A DNA stretch of 64,000 nt from NCBI GenBank assembly GCA_963930645.1, contig CAWVNO010002536.1, forward strand, positions 2,501 through 66,500. Reading direction: 5' to 3'. This document shows, piece after piece, positions 34,876-48,468 of the stretch. Numbering within the stretch: the stretch's first letter is position 1; each line of letters begins with the position of its first letter. This DNA is from Salticus scenicus (Eukaryota > Arthropoda > Arachnida > Araneae > Salticidae). The position numbers and the translations under genes were made by a program. The notes under the pieces were generated by a model. That model searched no databases. It was given only the letters and a program-made list of their open reading frames with translations, and was not told the origin of the DNA.

Positions 34876-35114
34876 CCCTCGCTTTCCCAAGATCAAGGTG
34901 TTGCGCTACTGCAGAACAATTGCTTTCATGTGCTACCAGGCACATTTGGCGGAAATCACCAGCTCCTTTTTGTATTATTAAGAATTTGCTACATTCCACT
35001 GGTTACGTTTGCTATCTCTGACGAATTAGCTCACTTTTTGAATGAGGTTGGCTTAACTGAATTTCAACTTCAAAATGATGGGGTCAAAATGACCCCATCT
35101 TGGGCTAGCGAGGG
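34876..35114. mobile_element. piggyBac-like MITE, 239 bp
   Basis: The terminal repeats are CCCTCGCTTTCCCAAGATC and the inverse GATCTTGGGCTAGCGAGGG-like end. TTAA flanks both sides (34872-34875 and 35115-35118), the piggyBac target. Next to the right end is the hairpin GATGGGGTCAAAATGACCCC (35078-35100). It has no transposase. It is inserted among decayed satellite monomers. Confidence 0.8.
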
Positions 35115-35119
35115 TTAAG

Positions 35120-36312
35120 CAAACGGTTCGTGTACAGGGATGACCAAGAAAATTCAGATACATTACGTAAATGGGTAAAATGGCAGGTAAGTAGAGTTTA
35201 ACATCTATAGACTGCACTAAACCAAATGTAACGAATATATATATATATATATATATTATATACGTAAAAACATGTTTCATGTAGAATATGGAATAGAAAT
35301 CACTGTTCGTTTACAGGGCTACTCAAAATGAATTAGATTGTTGTGCGGTAATACTTCAAAATTGATGAAAGTGTACTTCATTTCGTGCCGTGTTTTATTA
35401 GTATAGGATTATATTTATGTCTGCCATGTGATGGGTCTTTTATAAGATATACGGGGCTGATAATATGTAAGCCATAACATTCTTTTTTGTTGTTATTATT
35501 GTATTTTACTATGTCCAGGAAAGCTGCATAGAAATTGAAATTAATTCTCATAGCCATATTGATAAATAAGCTAAATAATCAGCCCTTGTTTTTTCTTTAT
35601 TTACTCGTTTTGCGACTTCTTGAATACCGGAATCAAGTTTTTAACGTTTCATCTTTCTCTGTAACTGTTAGAGTAAATTAAAAACAAATAATTTCTGGCG
35701 ATCCAGATGTTGAATTTTTAGTTAAAACGTTTGTTACTAGAAAAATTTAATCGAGATTGATAAGTTTCAAGAAATGTTGCGTGTGAAAGTTTTTTACATA
35801 ATTTTAAATAAACTTTTGAATTTAATAACGGATTTGAATTATATGTAAATATATGCGGGATTGAGGGTGTAGTAGCTCTCCTCACATGGAATTAGTTGTC
35901 AAAAAATAATTTGTAAAATTTCTCATATATAAGCTGTTTCGAAGCCTAATTTGAAATTTTTTAAACACTGGTTTGTATAACAGTGCTGGTTATCTTACCT
36001 TTTAACTTTCAATAATAGCATTAAGATGTTTCTACTACTCTAATTATAAAAAGTTTGTATTTTGAATAGTTAAATGACTTTTTTAATTAGATTTAAAAAA
36101 TAAATAAATAACTTTTTTGAACAGTCTTTTTTTATTTGTGATTACCTATAGAAAAAAAAAATTAAAGGTATTTTGAAAAAAAAAAAAAGCAAGGAATAGT
36201 AAAAAAAAAAAAAAAAAAACGAAGAAACTAACTTATTAGAAATCTTTAATTTTTGTAATTAAATTAATTTCTTATAAAATAATTTTTTATTTTTTTTTCT
36301 ATTATAATTGAT

Positions 36313-36343
<31 letters not shown>

Positions 36344-38551
36344 TTTATGTAATTTTTTTTGCAGTGCATTTTTTTAATAATTGAATAAAAGGTTGGATTA
36401 GTGACTTAAAATTTCAATTTTTTTTTTTCCTTTTGGCTTTTTTCATTTTTTGGTAAGTATTTAGAACGCTCGTTTAATTTAATTAATAAAATTGTATATA
36501 ATATAAGATTTTATCGATAAGATTATTGAAATCGAAAAATTTTAATTACTCCTTTTTTCTAAGATCATTGACAGAAGATATCTTAAAAAAAAAAAAAAAA
36601 AAAAAAAGGCGCTACTCCAGCTACTAAAGTTACGATAATTGGATTATATATACCGCGGAGACAAAGGTAGAGTAGTTTTTATTTATTTATTTATTTATTT
36701 TTTTTCAGAAATAGTGTTTCACGGAATATTACCAAATCTCTCATTGCCAAACGAAGAGCTCGAGTTCAATAAAAATCATTCCGGTATAGATGGTTCTTTT
36801 TTGTTCTCTTTGGCGAAAGTTAGTAACAAGAAACAATATATTTTACCAAAAGAGTTAGATAATTCTGTGATAAATGAGAAACGATTCACTAATTCTTGCT
36901 ATGCTGCAGAAATATTTGCCACCAAATTTTATCGCTAATCTCGCCAAGTTTGTAGCCAACGCAATTTTTTTTCTTGGCATCGATTCTGGTGTTTGGTATC
37001 GAATTTATCGCTTTCGAGACTGAATTTGGCTAAAATATGTAGTTTGGGGTTGCCAAATTTGGAAGCTCTAACTTCAACAAGAATAGACTTCTGGAATTTT
37101 CTGGAAACTATCATTCATTTGTAGCTTAGAACCAAGTTTTTCAAAAATTCTATAAGTGACTAACAAGACTATTAAAAAAATAATAATAAATAAATAAATA
37201 AATAAAGACTATTGATGATCGTGGATTGATACTTGCCTGTATCTTTCCGTGCTTCATTTAATACGGTATTCCTGCATAAAGTTAAACTGAAGGCAGTTTT
37301 TTTTTTCCACGAAGGTGGGCGTTGACTTACAGTCAAATTAGATTTTTAAATGGAGTTTTCAAGTTGCAGTTAAAGATTACCAAAGTTTGGGAAATCTAAT
37401 TTCAATAGGAGTCGAGTTCTGGAAATTTTTTGTAATGATTCATTAGCTTCTAGCTCAGAAATTAATAAATTATTACCTCGAGATAATGATTCATTACCTC
37501 AAAATTCTGTAAACCACTGTGATAGTATTGTCGACGACTTCAAGATTTCGAAATACTCCGTTATTTCTAAATTAGCAAATCTTCTATTCTGTGGTATAAT
37601 TAACGGTATTCATTCTATTTCTGTTGTAAGAATTACTGTTTCATTGGATTGTTTCGAGAACATTCATTCAGTATTGATTTTTATGGCACATAAATGTGTT
37701 TTATTCAACTTTCTTCTGAATATTCGTTAATTAAAATGCATTCATGGACTAGAAACTGTTAATGCCTTTAGGAATTACATTTTACACGCAAAAATGCAGA
37801 CAACTTTCATAACAATATCATTCCGGGGGTGTCGTGCAACTCGCGAACGTGCGATTTCCGCACAAGGGGATTATCGCGCGTTTTCCAAATAAAACACCTG
37901 TTAGCTTTGCCTCCGTTTCTTTCCCCTCCCAGAGAACCCAATTTCCCTCCCCTAATCTATGAAGGGATTAACTGTTTTTGTTAGACGTTGTCCGGAAGAA
38001 AAATTATTAATTAAATTTGAAAGTCAGCTATTCTCATTTTTATTTGTTTATGTCCCCTTCTCTGGCCATAGATAAGCTTATAAAATGTTTTAAATTTCGT
38101 ATGTGTTTTAAATATGATTATTGCGCTGATATTATATGCGCTGATAAATGTGTATGGATGCTTTTAACCTGTATTCAAAATACTTCGTGTGTGTGTATAT
38201 GTATATATGTATATTCTAAGTATTTAAAAAAATTATTAAAAATTACTTTATTTATCAAATGGGAAAATTTTTAATACTTAATTTGTTTAATAGAACTATT
38301 TGAGCTTTCAATTGAAAAAACAATTTTTTAATTTTTTAATTAAAAAGAAAAATTCTATGAATGTTTAAAAATGAAAGTGAATAAATAAAAATCGTTTTAA
38401 AAAATTAACTAAAACGATTAGATAAACAATTAAATTAATAAAAAATTTATGTATTTCTAATGAATTGATTGAGATTACTTAATGGTAATGTTTCGTTTTT
38501 CAATGGGGGAAAAAAGAATCTGTTTTAAAATAATTTTAATATTAAAAGTTT

Positions 38552-38582
<31 letters not shown>

Positions 38583-38647
38583 GGTGGGTAGATATAAGGA
38601 TTATTATAATTAGAAAAATTAGTTAAAAAGGTATTTAATAAAATATT

Positions 38648-38698
<51 letters not shown>

Positions 38699-38980
38699 AT
38701 TTTAATAATTAAATTAGGTACATTTTCTTAATATATACATTTATATTAATATTTATGAAATTTTAAAATTTACTTAAGATTTTTAACATAAGCCATAAAA
38801 ACAGAGAAATACTGGAGGTTTTTTTTTTTTTTTTTTTTTTACCCTTTAAGTAAAACATAATATACGTGGGCAGAAATCAATATAAATTTGAAAATAATTA
38901 TTTTTATAATCTTTATTTATTAATAATTTTTTATCGCTTGATTATTATTGATTGTATAAATATTTGTACCTGATTATAGC
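35120..38980. other. Intergenic with decayed satellite then AT-rich DNA
   Basis: To about 35460, satellite-like pieces persist (GTTCGTGTACAGGGATGACC, GTTTACAGGGCTACTC). Beyond that there are many poly(A) runs (36170-36600), an (AAAT)n tract at about 37185-37205 and two long (AT)n tracts near 38560 and 38660. No supportable gene is present. Confidence 0.5.
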
Positions 38981-38999
38981 TTGGACTGTTGGTGTTTGG

Positions 39000-39228
39000 T
39001 GTTTTGGGAGAAATTCTGATTGACTACTCTAGGTTCTTAGGTCTAAGGAGCAGTGTCCTCTGTGGGGGGTCTTTCTAAAGGGTCGTAACCGGTATTTATG
39101 CAGCTTTCTGAGAAAACCATGAAAAACCTTTAATGCCTAGGCCGACGAACACGCCCTGTGATCGAACCCGGCATCTCTCGTCTACCAGCTTTGAGCGTAG
39201 AACCACTTGGCCGCTGGTAGGCCCTACA
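39000..39228 (-). repeat. tRNA-derived SINE
   Basis: On the minus strand the head reads GGCCTACCAGCGGCCAAGTG with pol III box A (CGGCCAAGTGG, 39203-39213) and box B (GGGTTCGATCA, about 39159-39169). A SINE body follows, including CATGGTTTTCTCAGAAAG and TAGAAAGACCCCCCACAG. The spacing suits a tRNA-derived promoter, but there is no proper acceptor stem, so it is not a functional tRNA gene. A truncated sister is at 25565-25760. Confidence 0.6.
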
Positions 39229-39954
39229 GCTTAATAATATTTTTTAAAAAAATCTGTATGAGTAAATATTAAATTTATTACAATTTAAGCATGTCCAGAG
39301 AGCGTTCTTATTCCTCTTGTTTCACGGTAATTATAAGAATTTCAGACACAATTCAAGCTTGTTTAACATTCAGAATTATTGCTTTTTCTTAAAAACTCGC
39401 TATATCAACAGTCATTAATAAAAAAAAAAAAAATGTTATATTTTTCTATAAAATATTTAAATGCAAAATATTGGGCTATGTTTTTTTTTTTATTTTACTG
39501 GTTAAATATGTAAAAGCACAATGCTAAAAAATTGAAATTCACAATGTTGTATTGCAAATAAAAGGATCTATCAATCAAAATGATCTATCAATGATTTATA
39601 AATCATGAATTTTTAGAAGAATAAAGTTTTATTTTTATATTAACCAAAATGTTATAATAATGTTTCTCCAAAAACATTAATATGTTTAACATATACAATA
39701 TTAAGCATAGTTACAAATAAATTTCGTAGTAATACATAAATGTATCACCGCATATTTTGAATGAACACGAAACTAATCCATTATAAAATTTTAAAAGCCT
39801 AAAGTTTTGTTTTTTACATTATATCAAAATGTTGTAACAATGTGTTTTTCAAAGAACATCAATGTATTTACTTTTCAAAAAATCTTTATTAACTATATCT
39901 ATTAACTAAGTTTTTATACGACGATTAAATTATAAACATAGGTTTTTGACATTT

Positions 39955-40025
39955 TTGACAAGGAGGTTTTTGACATGACCGTTTTAACCACTTTTAATTG
40001 TCATGCGTCAAAAACCTGCCAACCC
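39955..40025. repeat. Short imperfect inverted repeat
   Basis: AGGTTTTTGACATGAC is answered by GTCATGCGTCAAAAACCT about 20 bp later. It may be a short MITE remnant; the boundaries are unclear. Confidence 0.4.
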
Positions 40026-40029
40026 TGAT

Positions 40030-40951
40030 AACAAATATGAAACAAGTATAACAGCATAAAATAATAATAACAATAATTTAAATTATTAACATTATTATGC
40101 AACATCTATGGATTTAAATAACTATTTTAATTTTAATATAAAGGTTAGAAATATAAATTATGTATAACATAAGTTTAAAATAACATCAAAATAATTGTAT
40201 TGTTTAAAAAGTAAGGTTATTAATTGAGATGTTTATAATAATAGTTAAATTATTGAATCAAATTGAATTTATTTTAACGAATGTCTTTAAAAGTACAATA
40301 TGACATGTTGCCTAACACAATTTTTAATATCCTTAAAACTTCTGAATTTGCAGATGGTCTAAAATCTCATTTACATTATGATAATTTAATTAACATGTTA
40401 ATTAATCAAAGATTTCCCATTAAATTTTATTTCTCACTTGCTTATATCTTTTTTATAAGCCGTTGTGGCTTCTTCTAGTGATTATTGTTTTCTGTCATAT
40501 TTTGTTTACGTTTATTGCATATAAACAACAACAATATACAACTCATAATAAATTTTTCATCATATTTTGCCTTGTAAAAGCTTTATTTCTAAATGCAAAT
40601 ATTTATTAATTCAAGTCTTCCTTGATAATGTATGATTATTGTAATGATAAGTCAGTACTTGATGTAATAAATAAAAATTAACTTGATGTAAATAAATAAA
40701 AATAATGTATAAATAAATAAAAATTAACGTGCAAATACACACATGTATAAAGAAAAAAAAAACACGTTATATATGAGGACCTGTTATACTATATGCATAT
40801 GCAAATAACACTATTTTCTTCCGAGAGATTATATATAAAAGCAATAAATATGACACAATTTTTTTTTTCTTGTATGTATATAGTCAACTGTAAAGGGATT
40901 AAGAAAACATCTGCCTTCCCCCCTTATGAATAAGTGTATGTCAATCATAGA

Positions 40952-40991
<40 letters not shown>

Positions 40992-41320
40992 TTTAACAAT
41001 TGTTTTATAATTGAAATATCTAATTTCACTATTACGCTGTAAAAATTTTCACATACACACACAATATATATGTACAAGCATACAATGTATTTTCATACAA
41101 ATTAAAAGCATCCATATACATTCATCCACACAACATAATCATGTGTAAATCTTAGCAGAAATTTAAAATATCTTCAAAAATTAGAGATTGCCTAAAAACT
41201 GTTCGTTCGCTTTCGCTACCAATTTATCTTGAACGAAAGAGGGAGCATACTCAAATAAAAATGAGAATGATGGACTTTCACAGTCCCACTTAATCGTTCT
41301 TTTTTACTGACAGCTTCTAA
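40030..41320. other. AT-rich intergenic, no gene seen
   Basis: A (TA)n tract lies at 40970-40987. The open frames here are low complexity and lack any family signature. Confidence 0.5.
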
Positions 41321-41489
41321 CAAAAGTAGCTAATCCCCTTGATCGATTAGGGAATTATGACTGTGCTCTCTGGCACGATACCCCCTTATCTTGAAATGGA
41401 GAAGGAATAAGCTGCCAGGTGTAAGATCTGTTCGCAAATAGCACGGTTTAGAAATTGCACGCACGGAAGTAGCACGTAACCCATTCCGG

Positions 41490-41845
41490 GTTCTATCTAT
41501 CGGCTGAATATTCATTAAAAAAATCTGTTCATCAACACGAACTTACTTATATCTTTATGATATATTGCTTTCTACACTCAAAAATTTCGAAAACGTTCAT
41601 AACAATATTATTACGGGCTCTGTCTACAAGCTGAATATTTATTAAATGTAAGGCATTTATCGGCAAGAACCTGCTTATAAACATTTACACGCAAAAATGT
41701 CGATAATTTTTATAACAATATCATTACGGGCTGAATCTTCATGAAATAAAATACCTTTGTCCCGTCGACTCGAATCTGCTTTTGTCTTTAAAAATTACCT
41801 TCCGCAAGCAAAAATGTCGACAACTTTTGACCTAATACTATTATC
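41490..41845 (+). repeat. Tandem units of about 120-150 bp
   Basis: Three units repeat CGGCTGAATATTCATTAAA / CAAGCTGAATATTTATTAAA / GGCTGAATCTTCATGAAA. Between them come ACACGCAAAAATGTCGATAA-type pieces and AACAATATCATTACGGGC. A single stray unit occurs at 37780-37830. It is non-coding. Confidence 0.6.
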
Positions 41846-42899
41846 GAAGTGTCTATTGCTACGGCAGCCGGAACAATACTATTGTTACGGCAGTCACTAA
41901 ATGAATCAACTCGCTCCGACTGAGAGCGACACTTTTGAGATTCAATCTCGCAGCACGCATGCTGACATTCAAGATGCCATTTTAATTTTTTTAAATGATC
42001 GTTTTACTATCCTTGGTCTTTTGTATTCGGAATTTTTATTTTTATATTTATATTTTGAGCTAGTGTGTTCTGAAAAATTGTTGAAATCAATGTGGGAGAT
42101 TTTTTCCCCCTCATATAATGATCTCGGGACGGGATTTCGTCCAGAAAATAATTGAAGCATCTGTGATAACTTAAGATAAATTCGATTTTTTTTACTTTTT
42201 AGATTTATTCTGCAAAGTTTACTTTTTTTTTTTTTGTACATTTAGTGTTATATTACTTCTCTGAGATGAAAATCGTTTGCATAAATTTTAATAGATTATT
42301 TGTATTGTGTGAATTCTTATCGAAAAATGAACATAGTTTTGTCATGGCCGCCACATATTAGGTCTTTTTTTTTTTTTTTATATATATATTCTTTTATTTG
42401 TATACCATTTGTATGTTTTTTTATAATATAGTAGAATTTTTACTTATTCAAGTATCATTAATTGTTATAATTCATGTAACTGATTAATTTTCTTTAATAT
42501 TGCTGTGGAAGATTTAAAACATTTGCTTTCATTCACATAATGGGTGTAAAACCACTTAGAATGCAAAAAACCTGGAAACTACTACTTGCATGAAGAATGA
42601 ATAGTGAAAGAAGACTTAATAATAGTATGTTATCTGCAGGATTCTATTCATCTCTGAATTCAGGGTTTTTTAAAAATTTTGCTGTCTCTGAATTCCATGT
42701 TATTTTGTTTTTATAGAAATTTTTCATTTTGAATATTTGATTTCATTTGAATTGTAATGTTCTTAGAACTTCGCAAATATATTATCATTTATGATTAGTG
42801 TAAATAAATATTTTTAATAATAGCCATTTTATATATCATTAACAAGTCTTGGCATTCATTTTGCATGCAAGTAGCAGTTTTCAGGTTTTTTACATGCTG

Positions 42900-43080
42900 C
42901 GAGCATATAATACCCATATTTCACTGACAGCGATGGCTCATGTTATTGTATGGGAAAATTTGTTTCCATAATAATTCATTACTTATTTTATTTTATTTTT
43001 TCATTTTCATATTCAAAAATTCACAATCGTTAAATAGGTATTTATTCTCCAAAAACTGATTTTTAAAATTTGTAATGTTA
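42900..43080 (+). repeat. Interspersed repeat shared with 20.9-21.1 kb
   Basis: ACAGCGATGGCTCATGTTAT, then TATGGGAAA and TTTCCATAATAATTCATT match the block at about 20918-21020 (ACAGCCGTGGCTCATGTTAC...). It is an unclassified repeat with no frame. Confidence 0.55.
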
Positions 43081-43849
43081 TTATTTTTTTTTTTTTTAAG
43101 ACTAAAAATTGAGCAAAATGCACATAGTAAAGATTTGTATTTTCGAACTCAAAAAAAAAAAAAAAAAAACTAGCATATTGTGGCTACTACATGACTTTCT
43201 TCTATATTTTCGTTTACAAATTATCTCAATAAAAATAATTTATTAAAATTATTTTCCATGATAAATGCAGACGATTTACATTCTAGAGAAGTCGTAACAC
43301 CAAATATCCAAAGAAAGTCAATTTTATTCTCCAAATGACACTTTATAAAAATGCTTTTTCTTTCATTTTCTTTTTTTTTTTTTTAATGGGAAAAAAAAAA
43401 AAAAAAAAAAAAAAAAACAATAACTTAATATTAAATTATTGCAGATCTATAATTCTAGTTCAGCCAATCATTGTAAAGGTATTCACGAGCTCTTTTGACA
43501 TAATTAAAGCTCTTTGGGTACATAATGAAAATTTACGGGAGGCAGATGCAATGCTCCTACGTGCACAAAAAAATTTTCCCAGTTGACTATCACTATTATA
43601 AACAATTCTTTTTAAGTTCATACTTATTAAAAAATAATTCTCTATGCACATTTCCACGAAATTTTGACATACCACAATGTGAAAACTTTAGAAAAGGCAT
43701 TTTGGCAAAGCCACTTTTAGGACTATTTTCACCAAAAGTTGACAGGCACTAATTTATGTCAAGGTGCGAATGCATACCAATTTGCATGAAATTCTATGCA
43801 GTAGTTCCTGACAAGGAAACATTAAAAAGGTGTCGTCTTTCAAAAATAT

Positions 43850-44290
43850 TGAAAATAAAATATTTTTGTAAAAAAAAATATAACCGACTCCAAAAAGCAA
43901 CTATAACGCAGACAACTAAAATTAAAGTGAAATTGTAAACTGCGCCTAAAAGAAAGAAATAAATTCTTTCGCCAAACAACGTAAACACTACAGTTAATCA
44001 TAACTTTTGAAGTCGGCGCAAAATTAAATAAAAAATTATTATTCTTTGACAGATTTGTTTTTAGACCGATAGCTACAAACGCTGTTGTTTCGAATGATAC
44101 ATCTTCATAGCTTCCGTTGTTATTTTATCATTGTATGAAATTGCTCCATTAGTAAAATCGATATAGAATAGTGAACATCCTTCGCAATTCCGTATTTATG
44201 TTTCTACAAAGTTACTTAAGCTTTCTTTGCAAACTTGATGTAACTTTCATATCTATCGTCTTTGGTGGTTTTTGGATTTGGTGATCAAAT
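43850..44290 (+). mobile_element. One-armed copy of the 24.3-kb foldback
   Basis: 43862-44030 matches the left arm at 24322-24535 (ATAACCGACTCCAAAAAGCA, CTGCGCCTAAAAG, TTTTGAAGTCGGCGCAAAAT). The following about 200 bp matches the loop of that element but in the reverse direction. The second arm is missing. Confidence 0.65.
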
Positions 44291-44512
44291 CTCAATAAAA
44301 AAATATACACGCAAGATGTATATTTTCGTAATATATATTGTACGAAATATTCTTCCATATTCTTAATTGCTCTCTCAGTATACCTTATTCAAATAACCAT
44401 GATTTTTTAAAGGAATAAAATATGTTCACCAGATAATTTGGCGATTTTTTCACCGCCAAGAATGACAGGCACCAAGTTTACTTCGCAAACTTTCGCAGTA
44501 TACGAAATCTTA

Positions 44513-44570
44513 GGGAGGCATACTGTTGTAACAATCGCAGCTATCGTAGATCACAAGTCGGATCGTAGTC
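44513..44570 (+). repeat. Terminus of the GGGAGGCATACT repeat family
   Basis: GGGAGGCATACTGTTGTAAC, ATCGCAGCTATCGTAGATC and AAGTCGGATCGTA match the arms of the foldback at 9039-9360. It is preceded by TTA. No matching right arm is close by. Confidence 0.65.
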
Positions 44571-44729
44571 GTAATTTTGATACAAATGTAACGCCATCGG
44601 CCATATTGGATCGTAAAGTTGTGATTGTTGACATAAAAATTTGCGACTGCCTGTGCTCTCCCTTAAGCTCTCACAAAGTCACAAACCTCTCACAAATAAG
44701 ATGGCGGATGTTAGGGTTGATCAATGAGA

Positions 44730-46720
44730 AATAAAATATTTATTTATTTATTTATTTTTGTGTGTGGAGTGTTATTATTGATACAGAAAATGAAATTAAA
44801 ACCTTTGTATAATTTTAAAATGACAAGATTTACTTTATTAAACGTGATATCGCACAAACAAGAAAACGTCCAATATTGTTCATTTATGATTCATTATTTA
44901 AAAGATCGCAGTAAACTACATAATAATGTGAGATGAACAGCATATTTCTGATTTTTTATAATAATAATAATAATTATTACTATTATTATTAACTGTATGT
45001 ATATTATTTTGTATCGTTTGTTCCTTGTTAAAAAAGTCAAACTATATTTGTACACTAATGGTACTGAATGCGTTAAGTACTCCTTAAATATCATTCACAG
45101 GTATAAATGAATTCTTTTAGTAATACATATATGATATACTTATTAATAAGTCTTTCCTCGCCATTCTTTCTGCAGACAAGTAGGAAGTTTTAGTGATTTT
45201 GCATGTTAAGTAGTTTGACCCCTAATTTATCACAGAAGTCATTAAATAATATATAGCAGCTTGATATAACTACAAACCTAAATTCTAAATTGGTTTTCAT
45301 CAAAATTATTTAAATTGTAGAGTTAAAATTCTTATTATGAAAAAGAAAAACTCTATATGTGGGGAATTAATTTTGTATCTAAAAGTAGATTATGAGAGAG
45401 TTACTTTCTAGAATTTTTAATCTGTTGATGAAATGCTAAAATTCATTAATGTAATTTTTTTTATTCACAAAATTTATATACAGTCTCTTATTTATAAGAT
45501 TATTGTAACTCCTACATTCTGAGATATTTTAACTCCTACAATATTTTAAGCATTAAAATTCAGAAATATTCTTTAAAGTTTCAACTTTCCAAATTTAGGT
45601 ATATACTATACATTATGTTTACTTTAATTTTTTTATTGAATTGAAACATTTATGTTTAATAGTTTTAATGTAAGTAATGATTTAAAAGCATGGGATAATT
45701 TGGGTATACATTGCATTTTATTAATTAGGGAATGAAAAATAATCATTTTATACTCCTGCATCATCGTTACATAAGGTTGTATATGCTGAAAATATGCTTG
45801 CAATACTGATATTGACAGGAGTTTTCTTTTCTAAAGATAGCAATGTAAACATATCCATATATTATTAATTTAAATTAAGGTATACTGATTCAAATTCATC
45901 ATTTGAGATAAAAATGTTTCCACCACTTGTGCAAAGTAGCTTTTGAATTGGTTTTTATAATCATTTTCATTCAATTTTGTGTCCTCTAAAATGACCTCTT
46001 TTTCAAAATTGAATGTTTTGAATAAAAGACATTGCATATTTTCTCCTCTTTTACCAATAAAAAATTCTGGTTACCTTATACGTAAAAAATAGAGTAAGAT
46101 AATCATATTTTGTGGCGAGTATTTTTTTTTTCAATGAGTATAATATAAGTTGAAATTTTGGGCTCTGATACTGCTATCCCGCTTAAATTTTAAAACACTT
46201 TATTATGAAGGTGCTACATTGAGTAAGAAAATGTTACATATATATTTTTTTTCTAATTAAATCTTCATGTAATGCAGAGTTAAATAAATGCTTTGCTTAG
46301 TAGGGGATCTAAAAATATCTTATGTGTTTAAATTTTGAGTTATTTTTGAAATAGTTCTGGGTTATTCTTTTATAGATAAAATAATTTATTGTGCTTTAAG
46401 TTAGGTACATTGAAATTAAAAGGTTTGTAATCCAGTTATCTCACTGTTTCAATTAATTAATAAATTGCTTAATTTAAGATTTTAAATAGTGTTTTTTTTT
46501 ATGATTTAAGGAGAGGGGGGGGAGATGCATTTTCTTGCTAATTTAGATTTTTTTTTTTTTTTACTTGTTGCATTGGAATTTTAATTTTGATTTACTTATT
46601 GGTGAATTGATTCACAAGAGTTGTTTTTCACTTTTAACATTTTGAACTTTGTGTGTAAAATGATTTTTTTTTTTGGGGGGGGGGGAGAGGGGGGACCATT
46701 GCTCTGCAAAAAGAAAAAAA
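44730..46720. other. AT-rich intergenic, no gene seen
   Basis: An (TTTA)n tract lies near 44738-44757 and an (AAT)n tract near 44960-44985. G runs and T runs lie at 46513-46560 and 46660-46695. No coding or repeat structure was recognised otherwise. Confidence 0.45.
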
Positions 46721-46721
46721 A

Positions 46722-47242
46722 ATTCGATATCTGATACCATTCTTGCTCAACTTATGTGAAATGATCTCCTAAATCCGAATGTGACTCCCATTTTGCCTAG
46801 TCACCCACCGTTTTATAGATACACCACCTCCTCTCTGAATTTTTTTCCCTGTTTGATAATTTTATGACCATGAATTTGATTTGAAGAATTAAAAATAATT
46901 TAACACCTAAAAGCAAAAAAATATAAAGTTTAATAACAGATTAAAAATATATAAGATATGTAATGCATAATTTCAGTTTCCTCCCCAAAATTTTTCTCTT
47001 GTCGCAAATGTCAATGTTTTAGAATTTTCCAACTCTGTAACCCCTCAGAAGGCATTTAATGGTTAAAATAATCCTCTCCCCTCCTAGAAATCAAATTCAT
47101 AGCCATAAAATCACTGAAAAATGATAAATAATAGGGGCCATTCCTAAAAAACGGTGGGTGATAGGGCAAAATGGGCATCATATTCGGATTCAGGAGGTCA
47201 TTTTACATAAGAATATACTGAAATGGTGTCAGAGGCAACTTT
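46722..47242. mobile_element. Foldback-like inverted repeat, arms of about 100 bp
   Basis: The left arm (about 46725-46825: GATACCATTCTTGC..., CTCCTAAATCCGAATGTGA, CCCATTTTGCC, TCACCCACCGTTTT) is answered by the inverse at about 47140-47240 (AAAACGGTGGGTGAT, GGGCAAAATGGGC, TTCGGATTCAGGAGGTCATT). The loop is about 310 bp and non-coding. It is probably a diverged MITE. Confidence 0.65.
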
Positions 47243-48468
47243 CATGCTGATCAGTTTAATGGAACTAGCTGTTTTTGTTTAAAAATGCATCCAATTTTAA
47301 AAGAGTCTTTTTCTGCATCACAATCACATCTTTTGCACCATAATATTTGCATATTTTAGAATCCAAGTGGCTTCAAGAATGACACATAATCCTTTAAGTG
47401 TTATAATTGCCGTTTGGTACTTTCATATTAATCTCATGCTGGCAATTTATACTTTAGTATTAACTTGACTCGTGAAATACAGTCACCTGGTTACCATAGC
47501 CAACCAGTATATTTTAACTGGCAACATGGTTTTCAACTTTGAAACTTAATTACAAAAAAAAAAAAAAAAAAAAAAAATGAAAAAATTGGTTCTAGATGGG
47601 TGCTTTGATTCCACTCACGATATAAGAAAACTCTCAGTGTTTTCATTCTCGCTTCTCTTACCACATTTTGAGACACCGTGTTAAATCAATACACTATTAG
47701 GGAAGTTACACCACTTTTCTCCATATATATTTCACAACTTGGTGTTAAATTGCTGAGCCATTTTAGGGAATTGGTTTAGACAGCTCCTCGTTTGCATGTG
47801 CTTTGCAACCAGGAGCTGAATCGTTGTGCTGGTGTAATAATATATTGATAGTGATAGTGTATTAATTTAGTGAAATTATTAAAACTGTTATTTGTATAAC
47901 TTAAATAGTTATATTACTGTAATTAATAAACTCATTATTTAAATGTATTTCAAGTTAAAACATCTAATAAAATTTACGTCATTTCACTTAAAAATTTTTT
48001 TTTGGAAAAATGCTTACAAATAGAAATACTATGTATGACATCACTTTCTACAATGTACTGTCAGTGTGACGTCAAACTGACTCCAAAAAAACAAGCTATC
48101 TTTATTTTCTATATCGTTTAATACTAAGACTACATGTTATCTGACCTGCCTGGCATCACCCGGGCCCATGATAATAACCTTAAATTTGTATGGTATCTTT
48201 AACTCTATTTTGTTTGAATTTCTATTTTTAAATAAAAGCATCACGAAAAAAATAATCATCTGTAACAAAAAAATTATCTCAAACTGAACGAAACAAGGAC
48301 ACGTAATCCCGATGCCTGCAGCAGCTTATACGTCGGCTGCTAATAACATGAAAAATTCTCAAAAATTAACCTTGAACCGAATGAGCCTCTGACTCGTGTT
48401 TCCGCTGCCTGTGGCTGTGGCACTGTATAGCAGGCATGCTACACACACGCTGCAAAATCCACTTTTCT

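Noticed and set aside
36639..36938. 99-codon plus ORF
   Set aside because: It starts in a (TTTA)n tract, and the rest shows no domain or splice context.
39159..39213. Functional tRNA gene
   Set aside because: Box A and box B are present, but the acceptor and anticodon stems do not form and a SINE body follows.
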